Counted from the stretch's first letter, positions 1 to 8,485 are shown. The stretch: 64,000 bases of DNA from an uncultured Maricaulis sp. (GCF_947259345.1 NZ_CAMYLS010000013.1:97042-161041), one strand, 5' to 3'. Made by a program: numbers and translations. Notes: generated by a model not told the origin, from the sequence alone.

Positions 1-327
1 GAGCCCTTTGCCCTGGCGATCGCCGGCACGCTCAGCCTGGAAACCCTGCTCGGCGCCATGCTCGGCCTCGTCCATGATGACGAGCTGAGCCTGCTGGACG
101 CGCTGCGGGTCCTGACCAGCGGCCCCGCCGATCTGCTCGGCCTGCCCCAGGGGCGGGTTGCGGTCGGTGCGCCGGCGGATCTCATCCTCATTGATGGCGA
201 CAAGCCCTGGGTCTGTCAGCCCGACGGCTTTGCCTCGGCGCGCGGCAATTCAGCCTGGTCCGGGCGCCGCTTCCAGGGACGGGTCTTGCAAACCATCGTC
301 GCCGGAGACACACTCTACAACCCTTAG
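1..327 (+). CDS. pyrC: Dihydroorotase, C-terminal part (5' end outside window)
   Basis: The last 108 codons of a gene that enters from the left edge, in frame 1, ending with TAG at 325-327. The residues match the C-terminal part of class I dihydroorotases, the zinc amidohydrolases that close carbamoyl-aspartate to dihydroorotate in pyrimidine synthesis. Visible signatures are GRVAVGAPADLILID, the usual C-terminal barrel-to-sandwich strand, followed by DKPWV and a late SGRRFQGRVLQTIV stretch. The metal-binding histidines lie upstream of the window, so activity cannot be judged. plsY follows 8 bases later and is probably cotranscribed, as in many alphaproteobacteria (pyrC-plsY-dprA). A catalytically dead PyrC-like partner of aspartate transcarbamoylase remains possible. 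Confidence 0.85.
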   Translation, partial: EPFALAIAGTLSLETLLGAMLGLVHDDELSLLDALRVLTSGPADLLGLPQGRVAVGAPADLILIDGDKPWVCQPDGFASARGNSAWSGRRFQGRVLQTIVAGDTLYNP

Positions 328-335
328 GTGCAAAC

Positions 336-977
336 ATGATGACCCATGTCCTGATCGCGCTCGCGGCCGTCGGCGGCTATCTTTTCGGTTCCATTCCCTT
401 CGGACTGGTGCTGACGCGCATGGCCGGGCTCGGCGATATTCGAGCCATCGGATCGGGCAATATCGGCGCCACCAATGTCCTGCGCACCGGCCGCAAGGAT
501 CTCGCCGCTCTCACCCTCATTCTCGACGCCGGCAAGGCCGGTATTGCAGCTGCTGTTTTCGGTCTCGCCTTCGGGACGACGGAAGGCCTGGTCGCGGGCG
601 GTTTTGCCTTTGCCGGACATTGCTTCCCGGTCTGGCTCGGATTCAAGGGTGGCAAGGGTGTCGCGACCTTTGTCGGCACCATGCTGGTCGTCTTCTGGCC
701 GGTCGGCCTTACCGTGATCGGGACCTGGCTGATCATGGCCGCCATCTTCCGGATTTCCTCGCTTGCGGCGCTGGCCGCGGCGCTCGCCGCGCCCTTCGCT
801 GCCTTCGCCTGGGGACGGCCGGATGTCGCCGTCATGGCCGGTATTCTCACCGCACTGATCTACTGGCTGCACCGCGCCAATATCCAGCGCCTGCTGAAGG
901 GCGAGGAGCCGCGTATTGGCGGCAAGAAAGGCAAGGCTGACGCCGCCACCGACAATCCGGACACGCCCGAGACATGA
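336..977 (+). CDS. plsY: Glycerol-3-phosphate acyltransferase PlsY
   Basis: A 213-residue integral inner-membrane enzyme that transfers an acyl group from acyl-phosphate to glycerol-3-phosphate, the first step of phospholipid synthesis. All three family motifs are present: GSIPFG near residue 18, GSGNIGATNVLRTG near residues 35-48, and FKGGKGVATFVG near residues 105-116. Five hydrophobic segments and a basic cytoplasmic tail fit the family. The length is typical (about 200). It starts 8 bases after pyrC, and its TGA overlaps the dprA start (ATGA), so the three genes look translationally coupled. Confidence 0.96.
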   Translation: MMTHVLIALAAVGGYLFGSIPFGLVLTRMAGLGDIRAIGSGNIGATNVLRTGRKDLAALTLILDAGKAGIAAAVFGLAFGTTEGLVAGGFAFAGHCFPVWLGFKGGKGVATFVGTMLVVFWPVGLTVIGTWLIMAAIFRISSLAALAAALAAPFAAFAWGRPDVAVMAGILTALIYWLHRANIQRLLKGEEPRIGGKKGKADAATDNPDTPET

Positions 978-2137
978 CGGATGCGGGGCCCGGCCACACC
1001 GAAAGGGTGATGTGGCTGCGCCTCGCGCGCACAAGAGGTCTGGGCGCCATCGGCTTTGGCCGCGCCATTGCGCGCTATGGCAATGCCGAGGCCGCGCTGG
1101 AGGACCTGCCACGCCGGGCACGTGAAGCCGGTCGGCGGTCGCTGGACATCCCGTCTGTCGACCGGATCGAGGGCGAGCTCGCCCAGATCGAGCGGGCCGG
1201 CGCGCGCCTGATTACCGGTCTGGATGACGAATTCCCGCCCCTGCTGGCCGCCATACCCGCTCCGCCGCCCGCCATTATTGTTCGCGGCGACACGACCCTG
1301 CTCACCCGGCCCGCCTGCGCCATGGTCGGCGCGCGCAATGCCTCTGCCGTCGGCTTGCGCTTTGCCCGGGAACTGGCCAGCGGGCTGGGGCGCGAGGGCG
1401 TTGTTGTCGTGTCCGGCCTGGCGCGCGGCATCGACGGCGCCGCCCATGCCGGCGCTATCGAGCGCGGCACAATCGCCGTGCTCGCAGGCGGGATCGACCA
1501 CATCTATCCACCAGACCATGCCGAGCTCCATCACCGCATTGGCGAGACCGGTCTGCTGGTGTCTGAAATGCCCCTTGGGCGGACACCGACGGCCCGCGAC
1601 TTTCCACGCCGCAACCGGCTCATCTCCGGCCTCGCCCTGGGCAGCCTTGTCGTGGAAGCCGCGCTACGCTCGGGCTCCCTGATCACCGCACGCTATGCCG
1701 GTGAACAGGGCCGCGAAGTGATGGCCGTACCCGGCTCCCCGCTTGACCCGCGGGCCCGCGGGTCCAACCAGCTCTTGCGAGATGGCGCCCATCTCATTGA
1801 AAGCGTGGAAGACGTTCTGGCCATCCTCGCAGCCGCGCGCCCACCGATGGCAGCCCGGCAAGCGCTGGAAGAAGGCTCGGCACCGAGCGAGCTCGACCTG
1901 TTTGCGGGCGAGGACGACGATGATAGCCCGGAACCCGTGGCGGACGCGTTCCGGCAAAAATCACCGCTGGACCAAATCAGAGGCTTGCTCTCCCCGGCGC
2001 CGGTATCGGGTGACGAGCTCGCGCGGGCAGCGAAGCTTCCCGTCGGCACCGTGCAGGCACTCCTGATGGAAATGGAAATGAGTGGCGAAATCGCCAGCCT
2101 GCCGGGCGGTCTGGTTCAGCGCCGACGCCAAAGCTGA
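974..2137 (+). CDS. dprA: DNA-processing protein DprA (Smf)
   Basis: A 387-residue RecA loader that protects incoming single-stranded DNA during natural transformation. An N-terminal helical region (about 1-75) precedes the Rossmann-like DNA_processg_A core (about 75-290). Recognisable core motifs are MVGARNASAVG, VVVSGLARGIDGAAH, VLAGGIDHIYPPDH, FPRRNRLISGLALG and SGSLITARYA. A C-terminal winged helix (about 330-385, starting SPLDQIRGLL) is present, as in many proteobacteria. The ATG overlaps the plsY stop. The 3' end overlaps an opposing small gene by 22 bases. No other competence gene is in the window. Confidence 0.96.
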   Translation: MTDAGPGHTERVMWLRLARTRGLGAIGFGRAIARYGNAEAALEDLPRRAREAGRRSLDIPSVDRIEGELAQIERAGARLITGLDDEFPPLLAAIPAPPPAIIVRGDTTLLTRPACAMVGARNASAVGLRFARELASGLGREGVVVVSGLARGIDGAAHAGAIERGTIAVLAGGIDHIYPPDHAELHHRIGETGLLVSEMPLGRTPTARDFPRRNRLISGLALGSLVVEAALRSGSLITARYAGEQGREVMAVPGSPLDPRARGSNQLLRDGAHLIESVEDVLAILAAARPPMAARQALEEGSAPSELDLFAGEDDDDSPEPVADAFRQKSPLDQIRGLLSPAPVSGDELARAAKLPVGTVQALLMEMEMSGEIASLPGGLVQRRRQS

Positions 2138-2337
2138 TTAAGGCGGACAGCTTCCATTTCGACATAATTGGCGGCGAGCTCGATCAAGCAGGCGCTTTGA
2201 CCATAGCCGTGGTGGAACGCGTCTTCGGACAAGCGGCGCAGCTTGCTGGCCAGGTGATCGGCTGTACCATCCAAGGGCTGCACTCCCGGCAAGGGATTCC
2301 CGAACAGGTCATGGCCAGGCTTTATCCGGCGCGCCAT
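2116..2337 (-). CDS. Small conserved-looking protein of unknown function, 73 aa
   Basis: I do not recognise this family. A longer reading to 2388 is open, but the ATG at 2337 is preceded by GGAGG with 5-base spacing, so I chose it. The product is basic at the start (MARRIKPGHDLFGNPLPG), soluble in appearance, with an amphipathic helical second half (LASKLRRLSEDAF, AANYVEMEAVRLNQLWRRR). It lies 71 bases downstream of the DnaJ-like gene on the same strand, so it may be the last gene of the mipZ transcript. Its 3' end overlaps dprA tail to tail. The strong ribosome binding site is the main support that it is real. Confidence 0.6.
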   Translation of the reverse strand: MARRIKPGHDLFGNPLPGVQPLDGTADHLASKLRRLSEDAFHHGYGQSACLIELAANYVEMEAVRLNQLWRRR

Positions 2338-2408
2338 TTCACCCTCCAACGTCAAGCCGACGGTAGAACAGGCAATCCCCAAATACAACCTTGAGTATAA
2401 ACTCGACT

Positions 2409-2885
2409 TTACTCGCCCAAATCCGACAGTAGTCGGTCGCGCGCCTCCTGCACCTGGCGGGCGAGCGCGGGTGAGCCCTCACCTGTATCCGGATGTACTT
2501 TCTTCATGAGTCGACGGTGCGCCGCACGAATGGTGTTCGCATCGGCATTCTCATCCACACCGAGAATTTCGCGGGCCTCGGCCAGGCTCATGCCGCTCCG
2601 TGTCGGTGCCCCGCCGCGTCCTGCCTGATCACCACGATTGGAACCAGCCCGCTGGGCGCCGCCAGGGCGCAGCGCCTCCCCCAACATGCCGAGCCCGAAT
2701 ACACCGAGCGGCCCACCAAGAATGACCGCGCCCCGAAGACTGATCACGACACCGGCCAGCAAAGCTCCGCCGCCCAAAAGAATGCGCACCATTTTCGCGG
2801 CACGGGCCGTCTTTTGCCGCGCAAACCACCACGCCGCTCCCAAAAGGGCCAGCAGGGCAATCGAACCGAGCGCAAACGGGGCCAT
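2409..2885 (-). CDS. Membrane-anchored DnaJ-domain protein
   Basis: 158 residues. Hydrophobic segments at about 3-21, 33-50 and 53-70 are followed by a Gly/Arg-rich linker (71-97) and a C-terminal J-domain (about 98-158). The HPD tripeptide that stimulates Hsp70 ATPase is at residues 131-133. This layout, membrane N-terminus with a J-domain at the extreme C-terminus, is that of the TIM14/DjlA-like co-chaperones common in alphaproteobacteria. It probably recruits DnaK to the inner membrane. Its ATG shares one base with the mipZ TGA (TGATG), so translation is very likely coupled to mipZ. Confidence 0.88.
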   Translation of the reverse strand: MAPFALGSIALLALLGAAWWFARQKTARAAKMVRILLGGGALLAGVVISLRGAVILGGPLGVFGLGMLGEALRPGGAQRAGSNRGDQAGRGGAPTRSGMSLAEAREILGVDENADANTIRAAHRRLMKKVHPDTGEGSPALARQVQEARDRLLSDLGE

Positions 2886-3772
2886 CAGAAAGGAATGGTT
2901 TCGCCCTGAAGACCGGGCAGTTTGAGGATGATCAGCAAATCGCGCAATTCCTGCCGGGCAGCGACATGGCTCATGGTGAAGGTCACAGTCGAGCCGCTTT
3001 CAGTGAGGTCAAGCAGAGTCAGCCCGACCGGAAAGAGTTCGCGATAAATAACGCGCTCGGCAAAGCCCGGGGCCAGACGGAAACCGATCCGCTGGGACAG
3101 CATTTTCAGCCCTTCACCGACGCGGCGCTTGTTGCGGGCATCCAGCATGGAGATGCGATTGCGCATGACGACCCAGTCGATCGAGCGCTTCTCCAGCTGG
3201 GCCTTGCGCTTGCGGCACTCCCACAGCATTTCCGAATAAACGCTCGGCTTGCCGACCTCGAAACTCTCCGGATCAATCTCTGCGAGCAGGTCGAAATCCA
3301 CAAAGCTGTCATTGACCGGGGTGATCACCGTGTCGGCGCTGGAGTGCGCCAGGCGGGAATAGAGCGTATCGGCGCCAGGGGCGTCGATGACGATGAAGTC
3401 GCAGCTGGTTTTCAGGCGCGAGAGCGCCTCGGAGAAGCGCTCGGTCTCCTCCTCCTCGACCAGATCGAGATCGCGGTGCGCGCTCGGCGCGAGCACTTCC
3501 TCGGTCGGCCGCGGCAAAGACAGGCCATGTCGCTCGCACCAGCGCTGGCGATTGGCGAGATAGCGCCCGAAGCTGCGCTGGCGCAGATCAAGGTCAATCG
3601 CGCCGACGGATTTGCCCATGCGCAGAAGCGCGACCGCAAGATGCATGGCCACCGTCGATTTGCCGGCGCCACCCTTCTCATTGCCGACCACGATGATGTG
3701 CGCCGCACGGACACCCTCGCGGATGCGCCCAAGCGGTCTGGCAGGCAAACGGAAACCGGTCTGATTTGTCAT
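2885..3772 (-). CDS. mipZ: Division-plane positioning ATPase MipZ
   Basis: A 295-residue ParA/MinD-type P-loop ATPase. In Caulobacter, MipZ binds ParB near the origin and forms a bipolar gradient that blocks FtsZ away from midcell. The deviant Walker A EKGGAGKST is at residues 32-40, the conserved IDLDLRQ strand at about 59-65, and the Walker B-like FIVIDAPG near residue 126. DWVVMRNR and later segments are MipZ-like rather than ParA-like. About 20 residues precede the position where Caulobacter MipZ begins. The ATG has GGGG four bases upstream. It is flanked by a SPOR lipoprotein upstream and a DnaJ membrane protein downstream, not by parAB. Confidence 0.93.
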   Translation of the reverse strand: MTNQTGFRLPARPLGRIREGVRAAHIIVVGNEKGGAGKSTVAMHLAVALLRMGKSVGAIDLDLRQRSFGRYLANRQRWCERHGLSLPRPTEEVLAPSAHRDLDLVEEEETERFSEALSRLKTSCDFIVIDAPGADTLYSRLAHSSADTVITPVNDSFVDFDLLAEIDPESFEVGKPSVYSEMLWECRKRKAQLEKRSIDWVVMRNRISMLDARNKRRVGEGLKMLSQRIGFRLAPGFAERVIYRELFPVGLTLLDLTESGSTVTFTMSHVAARQELRDLLIILKLPGLQGETIPF

Positions 3773-3832
3773 CTTGCCCCAAATCTAGACCACGCTTGTG
3801 GCGCGCAAAATCCCCGCGCGCAGGCCATGATG

Positions 3833-4453
3833 CTATTGCCCCGTAGTCGAGGCCATATCCGCCATGCGCCGCCCGGAGAAGTCAACCACCGCACAGTAGG
3901 CACCGCTCGCCTGCAATCGCTGGCAGATCGCCCTCGCCTCGCCCGCCGTATCGAACGGACCCGCTTTCAGTCGCAGGAATTGGCCCTGGCCGACAATCTC
4001 TGCTTCGCTGAGACGTGCATTCAGCGAGCCGAGAATATCCGGGTGCAGGGCCTGCAATTCTGTCCAGCCGCGCCGAGCAGTCTCGACGCGCCGGTAGGAG
4101 GCCAGGTGGACAGCATGGTGCAGGCTGGGCGCATCGATCATGTCCGCTGGCGGTGGCAATTCGGCCCCCACCTCGTTCCCCGAAAGGGGAAGGTCCGGCG
4201 TTTCGCCCGGCGCGTTAAGAGCCATGATCGCATTCGCGAGCGCCTGCAATTCCGGCTGGACCCGTTCCAGCGCATCCGGGTCAAAGCGCGCCAAGTGTGC
4301 CAATTCCCGTGACATGGCATCGGCGAGCTGGGCATTGCGAGTCGGCGCGGCCGCAACCTCCGGCTCATCCGACATCGACGAGCGAGCCGGGTCTGCAGTA
4401 GAGGCGCAGCCCGCGAGGGCCAGAGCAGCGAGAAAAACTGTCAGTCGTTTCAT
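3833..4453 (-). CDS. SPOR-domain lipoprotein
   Basis: 206 residues starting at ATG 4453. A longer open frame to 5029 runs through the divergent panC and is a shadow. The N-terminus is a lipoprotein signal with lipobox LAGC, lipidated Cys at 16. A linker and a helical region follow. The C-terminal ~80 residues, from about HLASYRRVETARRGW to AICQRLQASGAYCAVV, look like a SPOR domain, the fold that binds peptidoglycan stripped of stem peptides at division septa. Envelope or septal localisation is therefore inferred. It lies 60 bases upstream of mipZ on the same strand, which supports a division-related role. Confidence 0.82.
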   Translation of the reverse strand: MKRLTVFLAALALAGCASTADPARSSMSDEPEVAAAPTRNAQLADAMSRELAHLARFDPDALERVQPELQALANAIMALNAPGETPDLPLSGNEVGAELPPPADMIDAPSLHHAVHLASYRRVETARRGWTELQALHPDILGSLNARLSEAEIVGQGQFLRLKAGPFDTAGEARAICQRLQASGAYCAVVDFSGRRMADMASTTGQ

Positions 4454-4537
4454 GTCATTACCGTAGCCGGAATCGGATCGCTTGCCTGTATCATCGCTTA
4501 TGATTATCCCCAAGCGACCCGTTTTGTGGACCCCTTC

Positions 4538-5404
4538 ATGATCACGCAGCAAATTCCCCATGCCACCACAGTATCCGCCCTGCGCGCACGCGTGCGCAGT
4601 TGGCGTGATGATCGCCTCACCGTGGGCTTGGTCCCCACGATGGGCGCGCTGCATGACGGTCATTTGTCGCTGGTCCGCCTGGCCCGGGCCCAGTGTGACC
4701 GCGTTGTGACCAGCATTTTCGTCAATCCCAAGCAGTTTGCGCCGGGTGAGGACCTCGATGCCTATCCCCGCACCCTCATGGAAGACGCGGAAAAACTGAC
4801 TGATGCCAAGTGTGACCTGATCTACCTGCCCACGCCCGACATCATGTATCCGACCGGCTTTTCCGCCACAGTCGCCCTCAAAGGACCAGCCTTGGGCCTG
4901 GAAAGCGATATTCGACCGCATTTCTTCGACGGTGTTGCCACCGTCGTGGCCAAGCTTTTCAATCAGGTCCGTCCGGACATGGCCTTCTTCGGCGAGAAGG
5001 ATTATCAGCAATTGCTGGTGATCCGGCAATTGGTGAAGGATCTGGACTTCCCGATCGAGATCCTGGCCGGCGCCACCGGCCGCGACAAGGACGGTCTCGC
5101 CCTGTCCTCACGCAATGCCTATCTCAACGCCGATGAACGGGCCCGGGCCGGGCAACTCAATGTCATCCTCAAGGACCTCGCGACATCCCTACAAGGCGGA
5201 ACGGATCGCAAGACCGCCGAGGCCACGGCGATCAAAGCCTGCCAGAACGCGTTCGACAGCGTCGACTATATCGAGGCGCGTTGCGCCAACACGCTGGCCG
5301 TACTGGGCGATGGGCCGATCGCCGCACCAACGCGCGTGCTCGCCGCGGTCAGGCTGGGTTCAACACGCCTGATCGATAACATGGCGGCCAATCCACCTTC
5401 GTGA
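4538..5404 (+). CDS. panC: Pantothenate synthetase
   Basis: Joins pantoate and beta-alanine with ATP to make pantothenate, the CoA precursor. The nucleotidyltransferase HIGH-type motif PTMGALHDGH lies at residues 33-42, with SIFVNPKQF (pantoate/ATP site), a GEKDYQQL motif, and KDGLALSSRN near residue 180 as the KMSKS-like loop. From ATG 4538 it is 288 residues, the usual length. An in-frame GTG at 4526 is possible, but neither start has a clear Shine-Dalgarno sequence. It is divergent from the SPOR lipoprotein gene, with an 84-base promoter region between. panB is not in the window. Confidence 0.95.
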   Translation: MITQQIPHATTVSALRARVRSWRDDRLTVGLVPTMGALHDGHLSLVRLARAQCDRVVTSIFVNPKQFAPGEDLDAYPRTLMEDAEKLTDAKCDLIYLPTPDIMYPTGFSATVALKGPALGLESDIRPHFFDGVATVVAKLFNQVRPDMAFFGEKDYQQLLVIRQLVKDLDFPIEILAGATGRDKDGLALSSRNAYLNADERARAGQLNVILKDLATSLQGGTDRKTAEATAIKACQNAFDSVDYIEARCANTLAVLGDGPIAAPTRVLAAVRLGSTRLIDNMAANPPS

Positions 5405-5453
5405 TGCCGGAATCCCGGCTAAGCTGCGCCAGAGATTCGTCCGGGAGACCTGC

Positions 5454-6227
5454 ATGTTTGTTCGAAGCCTCGCTGCCCTCGCCCTGTGGATCAGCTTGCC
5501 GGTTGCGGCCTGCGCGCAGGCGCCGGACATCATTCGCCCGGAAGTCGTCGCGACCTATCCGCACGACACCAACGCCTTTACCCAGGGCCTGTTCATTCAT
5601 GATGGACAGCTTTTCGAAAGCACCGGACAGGTCGGGCAATCCAGCCTGCGGCGGGTGGCTCTGGAGACCGGCCGTGTCGAGCAGAGCGTCGCCATTGCTC
5701 CACCGATTTTCGGCGAAGGCTCGGCCCGTATCGGCGATGAAATCTTCATGCTCAGCTGGGTCTCGGAACGCGGTTTCGTCTTCGATGCGGAGACGTTTGA
5801 GCAGGTCGACAGCTTCACCTATCCCGGCGAGGGTTGGGGCCTGACCTATGATGGCAATCATCTCATCCTGTCTGACGGCACCCCGGAGCTGCGCTTCCTC
5901 GACCCGGAAACGATGACGCTGTCGCATTCCATCAATGTCACGCTCAATGGGCGCGCGGTGCGACGCCTGAACGAGCTGGAATGGGTCGACGGCATGATCT
6001 GGGCGAATATCTGGGAGACGCGGTCCATTGTCCGGATTGATCCAGAGACAGGTATTGTTGATGCCATGATCGATCTCAGCGCCCTTGTCCCACCATCCGT
6101 GGCCGGGCGCCGGGACGCGGTTGCCAACGGGATTGCCTGGAATGCGGCGACGGGACAGATCTACGTGACCGGGAAGCTCTGGCCGATTCTGTATGAGATT
6201 CGCCTGCCGGACAGCGACCCAGATTAA
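5454..6227 (+). CDS. Glutaminyl-peptide cyclotransferase, exported (plant/bacterial type)
   Basis: 257 residues matching the Glu_cyclase_2 family (five-bladed propeller), which cyclises N-terminal glutamine to pyroglutamate. Family motifs include PHDTNAFTQGL near residue 35, a FEGTG-like LFESTGQVGQSSLRRV stretch, the WGLTYDG motif and LNELEWVDGMIWANIW. The first ~22 residues are a signal peptide. VAAC at 17-20 also fits a lipobox, so the protein is either periplasmic or a lipoprotein. It is 49 bases after panC on the same strand. Confidence 0.88.
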   Translation: MFVRSLAALALWISLPVAACAQAPDIIRPEVVATYPHDTNAFTQGLFIHDGQLFESTGQVGQSSLRRVALETGRVEQSVAIAPPIFGEGSARIGDEIFMLSWVSERGFVFDAETFEQVDSFTYPGEGWGLTYDGNHLILSDGTPELRFLDPETMTLSHSINVTLNGRAVRRLNELEWVDGMIWANIWETRSIVRIDPETGIVDAMIDLSALVPPSVAGRRDAVANGIAWNAATGQIYVTGKLWPILYEIRLPDSDPD

Positions 6228-6241
6228 GGCGCTCGACCTGC

Positions 6242-6670
6242 ATGGAAATCCTGTACGCCAGAATTTCAGCCAATCGTCCCTTATATTGGCTTGCGCTTGG
6301 GCTGACAGCCTTGCTCGTTGTCTATATGGGCGTCTGGCTCAATGCCGTCATAATTGTGCTCGCCACTGACCGGCCAAGCGGATTTTTCGGCATCAATTTG
6401 CGCGAAGTCCTGCGCCACACGACGCGGTTGGACCTGGCGTTATTCTTCGGCGTAGCCACCACTTTCTTCGCAACCCTCATCCTGCTCGGTTGGCGGCGCG
6501 CCGCGAGCGCTGTAACGCTCGGTGCAGGCATTTTGCTGCACTTGGCGCTGTGGTTCCGGCTGACCATGAACCCGATCTATGATGCGTCCGTTGGAATGCT
6601 CGTCATCGCCTTTGAGGTCATCATTCTGTTGATGATCCTGCGGCTCCGCCAGATCGCGGCGTCGCACTAG
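6242..6670 (+). CDS. Four-helix membrane protein, paralogue of the gene at 7213
   Basis: 142 residues with four predicted transmembrane helices (about 13-40, 63-83, 88-106, 115-136). I do not recognise a named family. The second half (LILLGWRR, LLHLALWF, GMLVIAFEVIILLMILR) aligns with the same region of the gene at 7213-7680, including an RR pair, an HL..W motif and a late GxLxxAxE helix. The two are therefore probably ancient duplicates around the DUF1489 gene. It begins 14 bases after the cyclotransferase gene and may be cotranscribed. Function unknown. Confidence 0.78.
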   Translation: MEILYARISANRPLYWLALGLTALLVVYMGVWLNAVIIVLATDRPSGFFGINLREVLRHTTRLDLALFFGVATTFFATLILLGWRRAASAVTLGAGILLHLALWFRLTMNPIYDASVGMLVIAFEVIILLMILRLRQIAASH

Positions 6671-6679
6671 CGCTTTCCT

Positions 6680-7117
6680 TCACCAGGCACCCAACTCCAG
6701 CAGTTTGGCCCGCAGCTCGCCGGGCAGCTCCTCCCCGCCCTCGCCGCTCCCGCCCAGATCGCGCGGGGCGTCCTCCGGCTTGAGATAGCGCCAGCCCTGG
6801 AAAGGACGGCGCGGCGCAGCCGATGTGCGGATGATGTCCGGTGACATGATGATGGCACAACGCTTGATACCGTCACCGCCGGTCACCGGTTCCAGAGCGA
6901 TGATTTCGGACCGGCACTGGATCGCGCCCGACATGACCCAATACAGGGATCCGCCGGCTTCGACCTCATCCTTGCGGGTCGGGAACATGCGCGTGACATG
7001 CATCGCCACTTCCGGCTCGCCCGCCGCCCGGCGCGCTGCCATTTCGCGGTCGCGATGGGCTTCGAGCTCCTCAACCGAGGAAACGCCGACACAGAGTTTG
7101 ACGATGTGAACAACCAT
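6680..7117 (-). CDS. DUF1489 family protein
   Basis: 145 residues beginning VVHIVKLCVGVSSVEEL, the hallmark N-terminus of the alphaproteobacterial DUF1489 family. The conserved GGSLYWVMSGAIQCR and CAIIMSPDIIRT segments follow, then the FQGWRYLKPEDAP end. Cytosolic, no signal or membrane segment. Function is not established for the family. The GSLYWV segment recalls RNA/nucleotide-binding folds, but this is only an impression. It lies tail to tail with the gene ending at 6670, 9 bases away. Confidence 0.9.
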   Translation of the reverse strand: MVVHIVKLCVGVSSVEELEAHRDREMAARRAAGEPEVAMHVTRMFPTRKDEVEAGGSLYWVMSGAIQCRSEIIALEPVTGGDGIKRCAIIMSPDIIRTSAAPRRPFQGWRYLKPEDAPRDLGGSGEGGEELPGELRAKLLELGAW

Positions 7118-7212
7118 GGTTCGGAGTTAGGCCGACTCAGGCCGGGGGTCAAAGCGCCAGCGGCGTTCCGGTTTGTCTGGACACGCCCGGCAGCGCTCCG
7201 TAAAGGAGTTGC

Positions 7213-7680
7213 ATGGTGCCATCAAATCGATCTTTGCAGACCTATGCACGCCCCGCCTTTGCGGTCATTTGCATACTCCTGCTGATCGCGCCGCTCTTCT
7301 TCATCAGCCAGATCATGCTGGATGTGCTGGGACGACCGGAGCTGAGCGCCTTTGGTGTCGAAGGCCAGAACATCCTAACACACACGCCACTCTTCTCGCT
7401 GGTCGCACCCTATCTGCGTGTGCCCCTCATCGCTCTGACGCTGATCCTGCTCCTGCGTCGCTCGGACTGGACGGCCATCACCTTCCTGCTCGCAACGCTG
7501 ATCCACCTGACAAGCTGGATCATCATTCTCGGCAACGCCTATTTCACGCTTCCGACCGGCTATCTCACCCTCGCTCTGGAAGCGGTCGGAATCTATCTGC
7601 TCGTCCGATATCCGGAACTGCGCGGGCCGCGCGCCGAAGCGGCGGCCCGGGACAAAGTGCGCGCGGTCAGCGGGCGCTGA
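7213..7680 (+). CDS. Four-helix membrane protein, paralogue of the gene at 6242
   Basis: 155 residues with four predicted membrane helices. The C-terminal half (LILLLRRSDWTAITF, LIHLTSWIIIL, GYLTLALEAVGIYLLVR) shares spacing and key residues with the 6242-6670 protein. AAAGGAG four bases before ATG 7213 is a strong ribosome binding site. The tail is charged (PELRGPRAEAAARDK). Its stop overlaps the opposing gene by 14 bases. Function unknown. Confidence 0.78.
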   Translation: MVPSNRSLQTYARPAFAVICILLLIAPLFFISQIMLDVLGRPELSAFGVEGQNILTHTPLFSLVAPYLRVPLIALTLILLLRRSDWTAITFLLATLIHLTSWIIILGNAYFTLPTGYLTLALEAVGIYLLVRYPELRGPRAEAAARDKVRAVSGR

Positions 7681-8416
7681 CAGCCTCGCCCAGAAACTCA
7701 ATTTCGCTGAAAGCGAGTTCGAAACTCTGGTCGAAGGCTTGAAACGCGGCCGACCCGGAAATGGTCTGACTGAGACGGGTAAGCACTGGCGCCGGCACGC
7801 CGTCAACGCGCTGATAGGCCTGGATCATCTCGAAGGCCTGTAACCGAACCGCGAAATGCGGCTTGAAACTCTCCGGTGCCCAGAGCCTCAGCTCGCGCAC
7901 TTCCGCTGGCGTCCCGCCGATCGTCAAACGACCACGCAAATGCCCGGCGACATCCATGTCATCATCGCCGAGATCAGGCTCGAACTCGAAGACCCAGCCG
8001 GAGCCGGTTTCCTCCTGCAGACGCAGGCTGTCCGGCGCGATATCCGCTTCGGCAAATGAGAAGAAGAGCCCGTTGGACACGTCGTCATCCGCCGCATCAT
8101 CCTCATCATTCCCGTCCTCGGAAAAGCCCTGCCACAAGCCCGCCTGCATATCACTCAGCTCCACTTCGGGCGGCGAGACAAGTTGCCAGCGTTCTCCCTC
8201 GGCAAGACTGCCGTCAAAACGGCCGACCAGTTCACCATCGGCGTTGGTGACGCGGAGCGTGAAACGCCAATCTTCCTCGCGGGCGGCAAGCTCGCTATTG
8301 GCAAAGGCCTCGGCAAGGACGGGATGGAGCGTCTCCTGGGCATGCGCCGGCGCAAGCGCCAGACCGGCTGTGAGACAGACGGCGCTGGTGGCCGCTCGGA
8401 CAGATGGAAATTTCAT
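7667..8416 (-). CDS. Secreted protein of unknown function
   Basis: 249 residues from ATG 8416; an upstream in-frame start at 8449 would add 11 residues before the signal peptide. The Sec signal runs to about residue 26 with AHA-QE as likely cleavage. The mature part is acidic, with an Asp/Glu-rich loop (EDGNDEDDAADDD) near residue 105, and is mostly beta-strand-like (WVFEFEPDLG, GHLRGRLTIGG, VRELRLWAPESFKPH). I do not recognise the family; the alternating strands suggest an outer-membrane-associated or LolA-like fold, but this is weak. It overlaps the plus-strand gene at its 3' end. Confidence 0.72.
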   Translation of the reverse strand: MKFPSVRAATSAVCLTAGLALAPAHAQETLHPVLAEAFANSELAAREEDWRFTLRVTNADGELVGRFDGSLAEGERWQLVSPPEVELSDMQAGLWQGFSEDGNDEDDAADDDVSNGLFFSFAEADIAPDSLRLQEETGSGWVFEFEPDLGDDDMDVAGHLRGRLTIGGTPAEVRELRLWAPESFKPHFAVRLQAFEMIQAYQRVDGVPAPVLTRLSQTISGSAAFQAFDQSFELAFSEIEFLGEAVSAR

Positions 8417-8485
8417 GATGTGTTCCAGACAGGTTGGATGTTTCAACAATCAACCCCCACTGAGATCTCTGCCACAAATACAAAA

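Noticed and set aside
4454..5029. N-terminal extension of the SPOR lipoprotein frame across panC
   Set aside because: The extended frame would cover most of panC in antisense and destroy the lipoprotein signal. The ATG at 4453 gives a perfect signal peptide and lipobox.
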